From assembly GCA_900552955.1 (NCBI GenBank), contig USBO01000008.1, forward strand, positions 1-28,780: a DNA stretch of 28,780 nt, read 5' to 3'. Positions within the stretch are counted from its first letter, which is position 1. Every line of letters begins with the position of its first letter. The stretch comes from an uncultured Alistipes sp. Lineage in GTDB: Bacteria; Bacteroidota; Bacteroidia; Bacteroidales; Rikenellaceae. Under the pieces are notes generated by a model. That model was given only the letters and a program-made list of their open reading frames with translations. It had not been told where the DNA came from and ran no database searches. The position numbers and the translations under genes are program-made. Positions 1-7,119 of the stretch are shown piece after piece.

Positions 1-159
1 GTCTGCAACGCATACGACTACATCCATCCCTCCTATCTGCTCCCTCCCCAGCCGCACCGGCTCGTGGTGATGAGCTATCCCGCGGCGCTCGCACCCGCCG
101 CGTTCGAGTCGTTCCGCGCCTTCGCGCACGGCGTTGCGACCGCATACGCGGAGCGTTGA
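1..159 (+). CDS. C-terminal fragment of an unrecognised protein
   Basis: An open frame runs in from the left edge and ends at a TGA at 157-159, giving the last 52 residues of a protein. The fragment begins VCNAYDYIHPSYLLPP and ends GVATAYAER. It holds no signal peptide, membrane segment or motif that I recognise, and I assign no function. Codon use is GC-rich like the neighbouring genes, which supports its being real. It converges on the minus-strand lipoprotein gene that ends at 245, and the hairpin at 181-216 lies between the two. Confidence 0.6.
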   Translation, partial: VCNAYDYIHPSYLLPPQPHRLVVMSYPAALAPAAFESFRAFAHGVATAYAER

Positions 160-171
160 GGCGGCCGTCAG

Positions 172-216
172 CCGAAAAGAAACACCCCTGCCGAGCGTCT
201 CATCGACAGGGGTGTT
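172..216 (-). terminator. Rho-independent terminator between convergent genes
   Basis: A perfect 10-base inverted repeat, AACACCCCTG at 181-190 and CAGGGGTGTT at 207-216, encloses a 16-base loop. Read on the minus strand the hairpin is followed by TTTCTTTTC (172-180), so it should end the lipoprotein transcript that stops at 245. It may also slow transcripts arriving from the plus-strand gene ending at 159, though no T-run follows on that strand. Confidence 0.7.
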
Positions 217-244
217 CACACTTGGGGCTCCTTCGACCGAGCGG

Positions 245-1384
245 TCAGTCGGCTGCTCTCTTGATGACGAGCTGCGTGTAGAGCGATTTGAGCGTCAGCG
301 TGGTGATGATGCCGTCCTGTTCGAATTCGACCACGTAGCTGCCGTCGAATGCGCCCGGCCGGCCGTTTTTCTCGACATGGGCGATCAGGGCGTCCTGACT
401 CTCGCACGCCTCTCCCTTTCCGCCGAATCCGTCCGATTTGTAGGCCTCCTTGAAGGTTCCCAACGCGAAATCCACGTCCCCCTTCACATATTGTTTCCAG
501 ATGTTCAGTTGGGTCTGCGCGTCGTACTTTTCATAGGCGAGGTTGAGAACGATGTGGGTGACCGATTGCAGATCCGCGTCGGTATGGAACTCTGCGGAAA
601 AGATGTTTCCGGCTTTGTCGAGTGCATAGTCGATGTAGACGTAGTTGTCTCCCCAGAGCGATATTTTGTTGCCGATGACGTAATGGCGGTCTGCAAAATC
701 GTCGTAGCTCCCTCCGATCCAGCCGCGCAGACCGGAATGGTCGATCGGGAGGTAGTTTTTCATCAGCTCCACCTTGACGCCGTTCCGGTCGATCGTCGGC
801 ACGGCAGAGGCTTTGCCCGGCACGACGCCGAAGAGCGTGCACATCCGCAGGTCGTCCATGCCGTTGGCCGCGACGTATTGCAGAGTCTCCTCGATGGTCT
901 GGAACACGCCGCCTTCGGTTTTGCCCTTGTATTTGGTTCCGAGGAAGGATCCCAGTCCGAGCGTTTCGGAATCGGTGAGGAAGTATTCCCACAGCGAGCG
1001 GCCGAGACTCGCGTCCTCCGCCGCGGCCTCGATGGCCTCCACTTTTGCGTCGGCATTTTCCGAGACGGTTATCCGAAGCAGCACGCTGTCGGTCGGGGTT
1101 TTGAGGTATCCGCCCAGCGACAGACGCCCTGCGGCCTGTTCGGTGCGGTTCTCCGGCAGGACGAATTTGCCGTAGGCCGTTTTGAATTCGTCGAAATCGG
1201 TATCGAGTGCCTCCGCAAAGGTCTTGCATTCGAATGCGGTGCGGAAGATTTCCGGTTCCGCGGGTGTTTCGGGTTCCGGCACGACGGGTGCGCCGATGTT
1301 GTCGTCGCTGCCGTCTGAGCAGCCGACGAAGAGGTATGCGAGCAGTACCGCTGCACAGAAGAGATTTTTTGTCTTCATTCTCAT
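245..1384 (-). CDS. Lipoprotein of unknown function with internal duplication
   Basis: This 379-residue protein has a type II signal peptide: a basic start, a hydrophobic core, and a lipobox LFVGC with the lipidated Cys at about residue 22. A Ser/Asp and Pro/Glu-rich linker follows to about residue 47. It should be a surface or periplasm-facing lipoprotein. Residues about 101-187 and 264-353 look like two copies of one unit: both share an acidic-helical stretch, then a W..Y..D....LG.F...YK pattern and a later NG. I do not recognise the family. ATG at 1384 is followed by a second in-frame ATG two codons on (1378), so the start is uncertain by two residues. A TAnnTTTG promoter element lies at 1430-1437, which would give a leader of about 40 bases. 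It is the only gene of its unit, since the glsB-like gene upstream ends 120 bases before it. Confidence 0.8.
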   Translation of the reverse strand: MRMKTKNLFCAAVLLAYLFVGCSDGSDDNIGAPVVPEPETPAEPEIFRTAFECKTFAEALDTDFDEFKTAYGKFVLPENRTEQAAGRLSLGGYLKTPTDSVLLRITVSENADAKVEAIEAAAEDASLGRSLWEYFLTDSETLGLGSFLGTKYKGKTEGGVFQTIEETLQYVAANGMDDLRMCTLFGVVPGKASAVPTIDRNGVKVELMKNYLPIDHSGLRGWIGGSYDDFADRHYVIGNKISLWGDNYVYIDYALDKAGNIFSAEFHTDADLQSVTHIVLNLAYEKYDAQTQLNIWKQYVKGDVDFALGTFKEAYKSDGFGGKGEACESQDALIAHVEKNGRPGAFDGSYVVEFEQDGIITTLTLKSLYTQLVIKRAAD

Positions 1385-1429
1385 TGACTTTTACTTGAAC
1401 TAACCTATGCCCCTCGACAGGGGGCGTTG

Positions 1430-1437
1430 CAAATATA
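1430..1437 (-). promoter_or_regulatory. Bacteroidota -7 promoter element for the lipoprotein gene
   Basis: On the minus strand the sequence is TATATTTG, a perfect match to the Bacteroidota -7 consensus TAnnTTTG. It lies about 46 bases upstream of the ATG at 1384. I see no good -33 TTG at the expected distance. A small hairpin (CCCCT at 1410-1414 with AGGGG at 1419-1423) falls at the predicted 5' end of the mRNA. Confidence 0.55.
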
Positions 1438-1504
1438 GTCAATTATATGGGTTTCGCTCGGATTCCGCAATCTTTTTCGTGCCGGCCGCAGCGGTCGTCG
1501 TGCG

Positions 1505-2500
1505 TCACTTTTTCTGTTTGACCGCTTCGAAGCGGTTGCGCACCCGCTCGGCGAAGGCGAGCCGCCGCGCGCGCAGGTTGGCGCGCCAGCCGTCCCAACG
1601 GGTGTAACGCTCCCGTTTCTCAAGGTAAATGTCCTTGATTGCCAGCAGGATGCCGGTCTCCTCCACGCCGCCGAAGTCGGGATTCTCCACTGTGTCGAAC
1701 ACCCGCATCGTGGGCGACAGGTTCATATAGGAGTTGATCAGCGGCGGGATGTTCTCGTTGAATTCGCGGATGCGCTGGATCAGGATATGGTAGTTCTCCA
1801 CGTAATTCTCGCCCGTGAAAATCCGCTCGTAGTAGGGGTCGTCGAGCCCCAGGTCGATCGGATGACGCCCCGTGACCAGATGGTCGCAGTCGGGGAAGTA
1901 TTTGTGCAGGAAGTAGATGAGCGTGTTGCGCGCCACCGTCTGATAGGTGCTGTACATCGTCACCTTCCCGAAGAGATATTTCGACTTGGGGTTCAGCACG
2001 ATGAGCGCTCCGAGTCCGTCCCACAGATTGTCCAGCGCGTAGATGCTCTTCGAGTTGCCGCGCGCCTGATAGGCGGGCTGGATGAACGATCTCCCCAGCT
2101 CGATGGTGTGGGGCAGGTAGCGCTGCCGGAACAGCTCGCTGAACTCGAAGTAGTGCTCCGTCGAGAGGTGCGGCTGCCGGCTCGACGTGCAGACGATGAA
2201 ACGGTAGCCGCCCACGATCTCCCGTGCGGCCGGATCCCAGACGATCAGTTGATGATAACCGCCTTCGGCCGTGTCTTCCGCGTCGATGTCCACCTCCTCG
2301 CCCGTGCCGCCGCCGGCTGCGCGGAATGCGATCTCGCGCAGGCGTCCCACCTCGCGCATCAGCGCGGGGCATTCGGCGGCCGTGAAGATGTAGATTTCGT
2401 TTGCGGCGCGTTTCGTGTCGCGCACCTTGTAAGCGGGTTTCAGCTCCCGCAGCAGCTCCTCGCGGGGCAGCGGGTCGATGATGGGTTTTATTTCGTGCAT
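1505..2500 (-). CDS. glsB: GNAT-type N-acyltransferase, GlsB-like (glycine lipid synthesis)
   Basis: This 331-residue protein resembles the OlsB/GlsB branch of GNAT acyltransferases, which transfer a 3-hydroxy-fatty-acyl chain to the amino group of glycine or ornithine. Around residues 48-105 it has the family pattern of an R-E-I-A-F stretch, an acidic D.DAED segment, and then HQLIVWD followed by EIVGGYRFI. Around residues 135-150 comes ELGRSFIQPAYQARGN, the acyl-CoA/ACP-binding core of GNAT folds. The C-terminal tail is rich in Arg and Lys. The gene overlaps the preceding acyltransferase gene by 13 bases (2488-2500), so the two are translationally coupled. In Bacteroides the paired genes glsB and glsA make glycine lipids, and this arrangement matches. 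The substrate (glycine rather than ornithine) is inferred from taxon and pairing, not from a residue I can point to. Confidence 0.8.
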   Translation of the reverse strand: MHEIKPIIDPLPREELLRELKPAYKVRDTKRAANEIYIFTAAECPALMREVGRLREIAFRAAGGGTGEEVDIDAEDTAEGGYHQLIVWDPAAREIVGGYRFIVCTSSRQPHLSTEHYFEFSELFRQRYLPHTIELGRSFIQPAYQARGNSKSIYALDNLWDGLGALIVLNPKSKYLFGKVTMYSTYQTVARNTLIYFLHKYFPDCDHLVTGRHPIDLGLDDPYYERIFTGENYVENYHILIQRIREFNENIPPLINSYMNLSPTMRVFDTVENPDFGGVEETGILLAIKDIYLEKRERYTRWDGWRANLRARRLAFAERVRNRFEAVKQKK

Positions 2501-3306
2501 GTCATGTTGTCTTTGAGTCGGTAAACCTCCGTTCGGATGGCGTCGGCCTGCTGTTGCAGCGTCCCCTGCAGCGTTTCAGGGTCGATCGGCGTGCCCGCGG
2601 CGATGCGGAAGCAGCTCCCGCCCTGACGGAACATCTCGTCGGGCAGCCAGAGCATCTCGATGTTGAATTTCAGCCCGAGCCGTTCGCGCAGCCGCGCGAT
2701 GCGGTAGAAGAAGCCCGACAGTTCGCCTTCGACGTAGAGCGGCACGATCTTGCGCCCCGAAGCGTGCGCGCGCTTGATGAAGTTGAGCCGCCACGGCGTG
2801 TCGCTCACCCGGCCGTCGCGGCGCCGCGAGCAGAGTCCCGCCGGAAATGTCAGTATGGGCAGCTCTCCGGCGAAGGCTTCGTCGTAGCGGCGGGCGTAGT
2901 CGGCCGTCTGCCGGCCGTGCTTGTTGACCGGCAGCCAGATCGGCCGCAGCGGGTCGATGTACATCAGCAGATCGTTGACCACCACGCGCACGTCGCCGAA
3001 GCGTTCGATCAGCGCGTCGGCGATCATCATGCCGTCCAACCCGCCGAAGGGGTGGTTCGCCACGAAGAGATAGCGTTCCGCGGGGTCGAGCCGTTCCAAT
3101 CCCTCGACGCGGTAGGCGATGCGCATCCGCTCGAACGCCACGCGGATGAACTCCTGCGGCGAACGGTCCCAGCCGGCGTCGATGATGCCGTTCAGCTCCT
3201 CTTCGTGAATGGTGCGCCGGAGCCGGTTCCGCACGAAACGGGGGATGTATTTTGCAAATCGCGGCGCCTTTTCGCGCAGCACTTCGTCGATGTCGATTCG
3301 TGGCAT
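2488..3306 (-). CDS. glsA: PlsC/hemolysin-type O-acyltransferase, GlsA-like (glycine lipid synthesis)
   Basis: This 272-residue acyltransferase would add the second, ester-linked acyl chain to the N-acyl amino acid made by GlsB. Its active-site block is NHPFGGLD at residues 84-91, with His85 and Asp91. That is an HX5D spacing, as in the hemolysin-like acyltransferases, rather than the HX4D of classical PlsC. A later FPAGLCSRRRDG stretch would be the acyl-acceptor phosphate- or head-group-binding region. I place the start at the ATG at 3306. An in-frame TTG at 3330 would add eight residues, but it lies inside the predicted -7 promoter box (3328-3335) and so should not be transcribed. It is first in a two-gene unit with the glsB-like gene and diverges from the rsmH operon. 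Confidence 0.8.
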   Translation of the reverse strand: MPRIDIDEVLREKAPRFAKYIPRFVRNRLRRTIHEEELNGIIDAGWDRSPQEFIRVAFERMRIAYRVEGLERLDPAERYLFVANHPFGGLDGMMIADALIERFGDVRVVVNDLLMYIDPLRPIWLPVNKHGRQTADYARRYDEAFAGELPILTFPAGLCSRRRDGRVSDTPWRLNFIKRAHASGRKIVPLYVEGELSGFFYRIARLRERLGLKFNIEMLWLPDEMFRQGGSCFRIAAGTPIDPETLQGTLQQQADAIRTEVYRLKDNMTCTK

Positions 3307-3327
3307 AGGAATATCCGTATCGTCATG

Positions 3328-3335
3328 CAAATATA
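3328..3335 (-). promoter_or_regulatory. Bacteroidota -7 promoter element for glsAB
   Basis: The minus strand reads TATATTTG, a perfect TAnnTTTG match, 22 bases upstream of the ATG at 3306. The leader would be only about 15 bases. Its position decides the start of the glsA-like gene. The AT-rich stretch at 3330-3370 also holds the divergent rsmH promoter. Confidence 0.6.
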
Positions 3336-3344
3336 ACGAATTTG

Positions 3345-3376
3345 TTGGGATATTTTTTTTATTATAGGTAACTTTG
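3345..3376 (+). promoter_or_regulatory. Bacteroidota promoter for the rsmH-ftsW operon
   Basis: TTG at 3345-3347 and TAACTTTG at 3369-3376 are separated by 21 bases, which fits the Bacteroidota -33/-7 promoter. The ATG of rsmH lies 34 bases beyond the -7 box. The spacer is an unusual run of T. This is the only promoter I can see for the dcw operon. Confidence 0.65.
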
Positions 3377-3409
3377 TCCCCAAATTACGCTTTTATACCT
3401 ATTTCTCGC

Positions 3410-4321
3410 ATGACGCAGGGCTACCATACTCCGGTGCTGCTCGAGGAGTCCGTCGGGCTGCTCGGCGTCGGTCCCGCAGGCACTTACGTCGATCTGACCT
3501 TCGGCGGCGGCGGCCATTCGCGGCGCATCCTCTCGCAGTTGGGCCCCGAGGGGCGGCTCTACGGCTTCGACCAGGACCGCGATACGCTGGCCAACCGTCC
3601 CGACGACGCGCGGTTCGTCTATGTGGAGAGCAATTTCCGCTTCCTGCGCGCAGCACTGCGCCTGCGCGGCGTCACGCAAGTCGATGGTATACTGGCCGAT
3701 CTGGGCGTTTCGTCGCACCATTTCGACGCCGTCGAACGGGGCTTCTCGTTCCGCGGCGCCGCGCCGCTCGACATGCGCATGAACCGCCGCGGCGGCAGGA
3801 CGGCCGCCGACGTGGTCAACACCTACGACCGCGACGCCCTCACGCGCGTGCTGGGCGACTGGGGCGAACTCTCCACGCCGTGGAAGGTCGCGGGCTGCAT
3901 CGAACGGGCCCGTGCCGCGGCGCCCATCGTCACGACCGAGGCGCTGGTGGCGGCCGTCGTGCCGTGTACTCCCAAGCGCGAGGAGGCGAAGTTCCTCACC
4001 AAACTCTTTCAGGCCCTGCGCATCGAGGTCAACGGCGAGATGGAGGCGCTGCGCATGGCGCTCGAGCAGAGCCTGCGGGTGCTGCGCCCGGGCGGGCGGC
4101 TGGTGGTGATCTCCTACCACTCGCTCGAAGACCGGCTGGTCAAGAACTTCCTGCGCGCCGGCAACTTTGAAGGCCGTGCCGAGAGGGATTTCTTCGGCCG
4201 TTCCGAGCCTCCCTTCACGCTGCTCACGCGCAAGGCCGTCACGCCGTCGCCCGAGGAGCTGGAGCGCAATTCCCGCTCGCGCTCGGCCAAACTGCGCGCA
4301 GCGATCAAAAACGACTTGTGA
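3410..4321 (+). CDS. rsmH: 16S rRNA (cytosine1402-N4)-methyltransferase RsmH (MraW)
   Basis: RsmH methylates N4 of C1402 of 16S rRNA in the ribosomal P site, using S-adenosylmethionine. The 303-residue length is normal for the family. Near the N-terminus YHTPVLLEESVGLL is the conserved opening, and VDLTFGGGGHSRRIL (about residues 28-41) is the SAM-binding motif I. ILADLGVSSHHFD and LDMRMNR are further family blocks, and the C-terminus holds ISYHSLEDRLVKNF. I chose the ATG at 3410 over the upstream TTG at 3374, because the family starts a few residues before YHTPVLL and because the TTG is part of the predicted -7 box. It opens the dcw operon; no mraZ precedes it. The next gene starts 2 bases after its stop. 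Confidence 0.96.
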   Translation: MTQGYHTPVLLEESVGLLGVGPAGTYVDLTFGGGGHSRRILSQLGPEGRLYGFDQDRDTLANRPDDARFVYVESNFRFLRAALRLRGVTQVDGILADLGVSSHHFDAVERGFSFRGAAPLDMRMNRRGGRTAADVVNTYDRDALTRVLGDWGELSTPWKVAGCIERARAAAPIVTTEALVAAVVPCTPKREEAKFLTKLFQALRIEVNGEMEALRMALEQSLRVLRPGGRLVVISYHSLEDRLVKNFLRAGNFEGRAERDFFGRSEPPFTLLTRKAVTPSPEELERNSRSRSAKLRAAIKNDL

Positions 4322-4323
4322 CC

Positions 4324-4842
4324 ATGCGTTACGAAGATACCGAATTCGACCCCACGACCGACGCCGAGCGCGAAGCTGCGGCCCGCGAGGCGGAACTCGC
4401 GCGCAAGATCCGCCGCGAGGTGCTGCGCGTGCAGAGCGGCGAGGCCGACGACGACCTGCGCGCCGACCGCGCGGCCGACGAGGAGCAGCGTGCCGAACGC
4501 GAGCGCGCCGCCCGTCTGGAGCACCGCCGCAGGTCGAGTCTGCTGTGGCAGCTCTTTTCGGGCAACATCCTCGTGCGCGAAGGGTTTGCGGACTATTACC
4601 GCTACCTGCTCTACATGGCCGTCACCTTCTTCGTGAGCATCTTCGTGATGTTCACGGCTCTGCACCTCGACCTGAAGTATTCGCGCCTCGAGCGCGAGGT
4701 GCAGCTGCTGCGCGAGCGCTCGGTGCGGCTTCAGGAGCAGAGTTTCCGTTCGACGACCCACTCGGCGGTCGTGCGCGCGCTGGCCGAGCGCGGCATTCCG
4801 TTGTACGATCCGGCGGCGCCGGGCGAAATCATCGAAGACTGA
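4324..4842 (+). CDS. FtsL-like cell division protein
   Basis: This 172-residue bitopic membrane protein sits where ftsL lies in dcw clusters. Residues 1-75 are a highly charged cytoplasmic region rich in Arg, Glu, Asp and Ala. One membrane segment spans about residues 94-113. A periplasmic heptad-like stretch (LKYSRLEREVQLLRERSVRLQ, about 117-137) fits the FtsL leucine-zipper-type coiled coil, and a short tail ending PAAPGEIIED follows. FtsL scaffolds FtsW and FtsI at the septum with FtsB and FtsQ partners. Sequence conservation in FtsL is low, so the call rests on position, topology and coiled coil. The N-terminal extension is longer than in E. coli FtsL. A GTG at 4318 could also start it, but ATG at 4324 is preferred. 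Its stop is 2 bases before ftsI. Confidence 0.8.
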   Translation: MRYEDTEFDPTTDAEREAAAREAELARKIRREVLRVQSGEADDDLRADRAADEEQRAERERAARLEHRRRSSLLWQLFSGNILVREGFADYYRYLLYMAVTFFVSIFVMFTALHLDLKYSRLEREVQLLRERSVRLQEQSFRSTTHSAVVRALAERGIPLYDPAAPGEIIED

Positions 4843-4844
4843 CC

Positions 4845-7106
4845 ATGCCGCAGCCCAAGGAGAACTCCCCGATCAAACGCGACATCCTCTTCCGCGTGCA
4901 TCTGCTCTACGCCGTCTTCATTCTGATCGCGACGCTGGTCTTCGCACGCCTGATCTGGGTGCAGCTCTTTTCGTCGGAGGTGGCCTACAACGCCGAACGT
5001 TTGGCGGGCCGCATCTTTACGGACGAGATCCTTCCCGCGCGGCGCGGCAACATCCTCGCGCGCCACGGCGAGCCGCTGGCCACATCGCTCTTCCGCTATC
5101 AGGTCGAGATGGACTACGGCAGCCCGGGATTCGATTCGCTGGCCACGTTCCGCGAGCAGAGCGATTCGCTCGCCAAGCTGCTGGCGCTCTATTTCAAGGA
5201 CAAACCGGCGGCGGCCTATGCGCAGGCGATGCAGCGCGAGCATGCCCGCCGCTACCGCGTCACCTACCGCAAGGATACGCTCGTCCCGCGCTCCGAGGGG
5301 CGTCTGCGCCGCTGGTGGGACCGGATGCGGGGCGAGGAGTACCTCACCGTGAAGCTCTACGACACGCTGCGCGACCATACCCCCGTGGCGCTGCTGCCGC
5401 GCGAGATCGACTACACCGAGTGGCAGACGCTGCGCCATTATCCCATTCTGAACTGGAATATGGGCATGACCTACCGCCTGCGCGAGCGCGACGAACGGGT
5501 CTACCCGCAGGGCGAGCTGGCGCGCCGCACGATCGGGCTCATCGGCGATCGGGGCAACTACGGCGTGGAGCACGTTCTGCGCGACGTGCTCGAGGGGCGC
5601 GACGGCAAGGCGCGCCGCCAGCGCATCGCCCGCGGCTTCTACGGCCGCGTGGTCGGGGGCGACAACTCCGAGCCCGAGGACGGACTGGATGTGGTCACCA
5701 CGCTCGATCTCGAGATGCAGGACGTGGCCGACCGCGCGCTGCGCCGCCAGCTCGAGGCGCAGAATGCGCTGTGGGGCACGGCGCTGGTCATGGAGGTCGC
5801 CACGGGCGACCTGCTGGCGATGGCCAATCTCTCGCGCACCAAAGCGGGGGGCTACGCCGAGGTGAAGAACCACGCCCTCTCGTCGCGCATGGAGCCCGGG
5901 TCGACCTTCAAGCTGGCGGCGCTGCTGGCGCTGGTCGACGATGCGGGGATGCCGCTCGACAAGACCTTCGACACCGGCAACGGCGCCCGCGTCAAGGTGG
6001 GCCGCACCACGGTGCAGGATTCCCACGGGCTGCCGCCGCTCGATCTGAAGGATGCCGTGGCCCACTCGTCCAACGTCTTTTTCGCCCGCGCCGTCTACGA
6101 AACCTACAAGGACGACCCCAAACGATATGTCGACTACCTGCGCCATCTGCACCTCGACCGCACGGTGGGGCTGGAGGAGTTCGGCGCCGTGGCTCCGCTC
6201 TTCCCCGCGCCGGGCATGAAGATCTGGTACCCCGACGTCTCGATCGTCAACATGGGCTACGGCTATGCCATCGAGCTCACGCCGCTGCACACGCTCACGC
6301 TCTACAACGCCGTGGCCAACGACGGCTGCATGGTCGCTCCGCGGCTCGTGCGCGAGATCCGGCGCGGCGGCGAGGTGGTCGAGCGTCCCGGGCGGCGGGT
6401 GCTCGTCGACCGGATCTGCTCGTCGTCGGCGCTGCGCAAGGTGCGCACGTGCCTCGAGGAGGTCGGCACGACCGGCACGGCCAAACAGTTCTTCCGCGAC
6501 ACGACGCTCTTCAAGATCGCGGGCAAGACCGGCACGGCGCAGTTCGCGCAGGACGGGATCAGGTACTCCGACGGCTACTACCTCGGTACGATGGTGCTCT
6601 ATTTTCCGGCCGACGATCCCAAATACACCGTGCTCACGGCGATGTTCACCCGTCGCGGGCGGGGCACGACCTACTACGGCGCAGGGCTGTCGGGCCCCGT
6701 CGAGCAGCAGATCGTCAACTACATCTACAACCGTCAGCACGAGTGGTACGGCCGCGTCGAACCCTCCGACGAGGCGCATTACGCCCGCACGGTCAAGGGG
6801 GGCGACATCGCCCAGATCCGCGAGGCGGCGGGCGAGCTGATGCCCCGCGTGGTGAGCGACAGCCGTTCGGGATGGGGGCGCACGCGTGTCGATTCGCTGT
6901 CCCGTGTGGTGGTGACGCCGCTGGCGGACGATCCGCAGACGATGCCCGACGTGCGCGGCATGGGGCTGAAGGAGGCGCTTTTCCTGCTCGAAAGCCGCGG
7001 TCTGCGCGTCGCCTTCACGGGCAAGGGTGCCGTGCGCGAACAGACGTTGCCGCCCGGCGCACCCGTCCGGCGTGGGCAGACGGTGACGCTGCGTCTGAGA
7101 CAATGA
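4845..7106 (+). CDS. ftsI: Septal peptidoglycan DD-transpeptidase FtsI (PBP, with PASTA domain)
   Basis: This 753-residue class B penicillin-binding protein cross-links septal peptidoglycan in the periplasm. A membrane anchor lies at about residues 17-40 (LLYAVFILIATLVFARLIW), followed by the dimerisation domain. The three transpeptidase motifs are present: STFK with catalytic Ser353 and Lys356, SSN at 408-410, and KTG at 561-563. Residues about 698-753 form a single C-terminal PASTA domain (MPDVRGMGLKEALFLLESRG onward). Single PASTA tails are common on Bacteroidota FtsI, where they may bind muropeptide or partner proteins. The ATG at 4845 is chosen because the reading frame runs open far upstream without a signal-anchor. 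It lies in the dcw operon between ftsL-like and murE, and its stop is within 15 bases of murE. Confidence 0.96.
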   Translation: MPQPKENSPIKRDILFRVHLLYAVFILIATLVFARLIWVQLFSSEVAYNAERLAGRIFTDEILPARRGNILARHGEPLATSLFRYQVEMDYGSPGFDSLATFREQSDSLAKLLALYFKDKPAAAYAQAMQREHARRYRVTYRKDTLVPRSEGRLRRWWDRMRGEEYLTVKLYDTLRDHTPVALLPREIDYTEWQTLRHYPILNWNMGMTYRLRERDERVYPQGELARRTIGLIGDRGNYGVEHVLRDVLEGRDGKARRQRIARGFYGRVVGGDNSEPEDGLDVVTTLDLEMQDVADRALRRQLEAQNALWGTALVMEVATGDLLAMANLSRTKAGGYAEVKNHALSSRMEPGSTFKLAALLALVDDAGMPLDKTFDTGNGARVKVGRTTVQDSHGLPPLDLKDAVAHSSNVFFARAVYETYKDDPKRYVDYLRHLHLDRTVGLEEFGAVAPLFPAPGMKIWYPDVSIVNMGYGYAIELTPLHTLTLYNAVANDGCMVAPRLVREIRRGGEVVERPGRRVLVDRICSSSALRKVRTCLEEVGTTGTAKQFFRDTTLFKIAGKTGTAQFAQDGIRYSDGYYLGTMVLYFPADDPKYTVLTAMFTRRGRGTTYYGAGLSGPVEQQIVNYIYNRQHEWYGRVEPSDEAHYARTVKGGDIAQIREAAGELMPRVVSDSRSGWGRTRVDSLSRVVVTPLADDPQTMPDVRGMGLKEALFLLESRGLRVAFTGKGAVREQTLPPGAPVRRGQTVTLRLRQ

Positions 7107-7119
7107 AATGCAAGATGAT

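Noticed and set aside
33..159. A regular gene start inside the left-edge fragment
   Set aside because: The frame is open from base 1 and internal ATG codons are not supported by spacing or signals. It is treated as a truncated gene.
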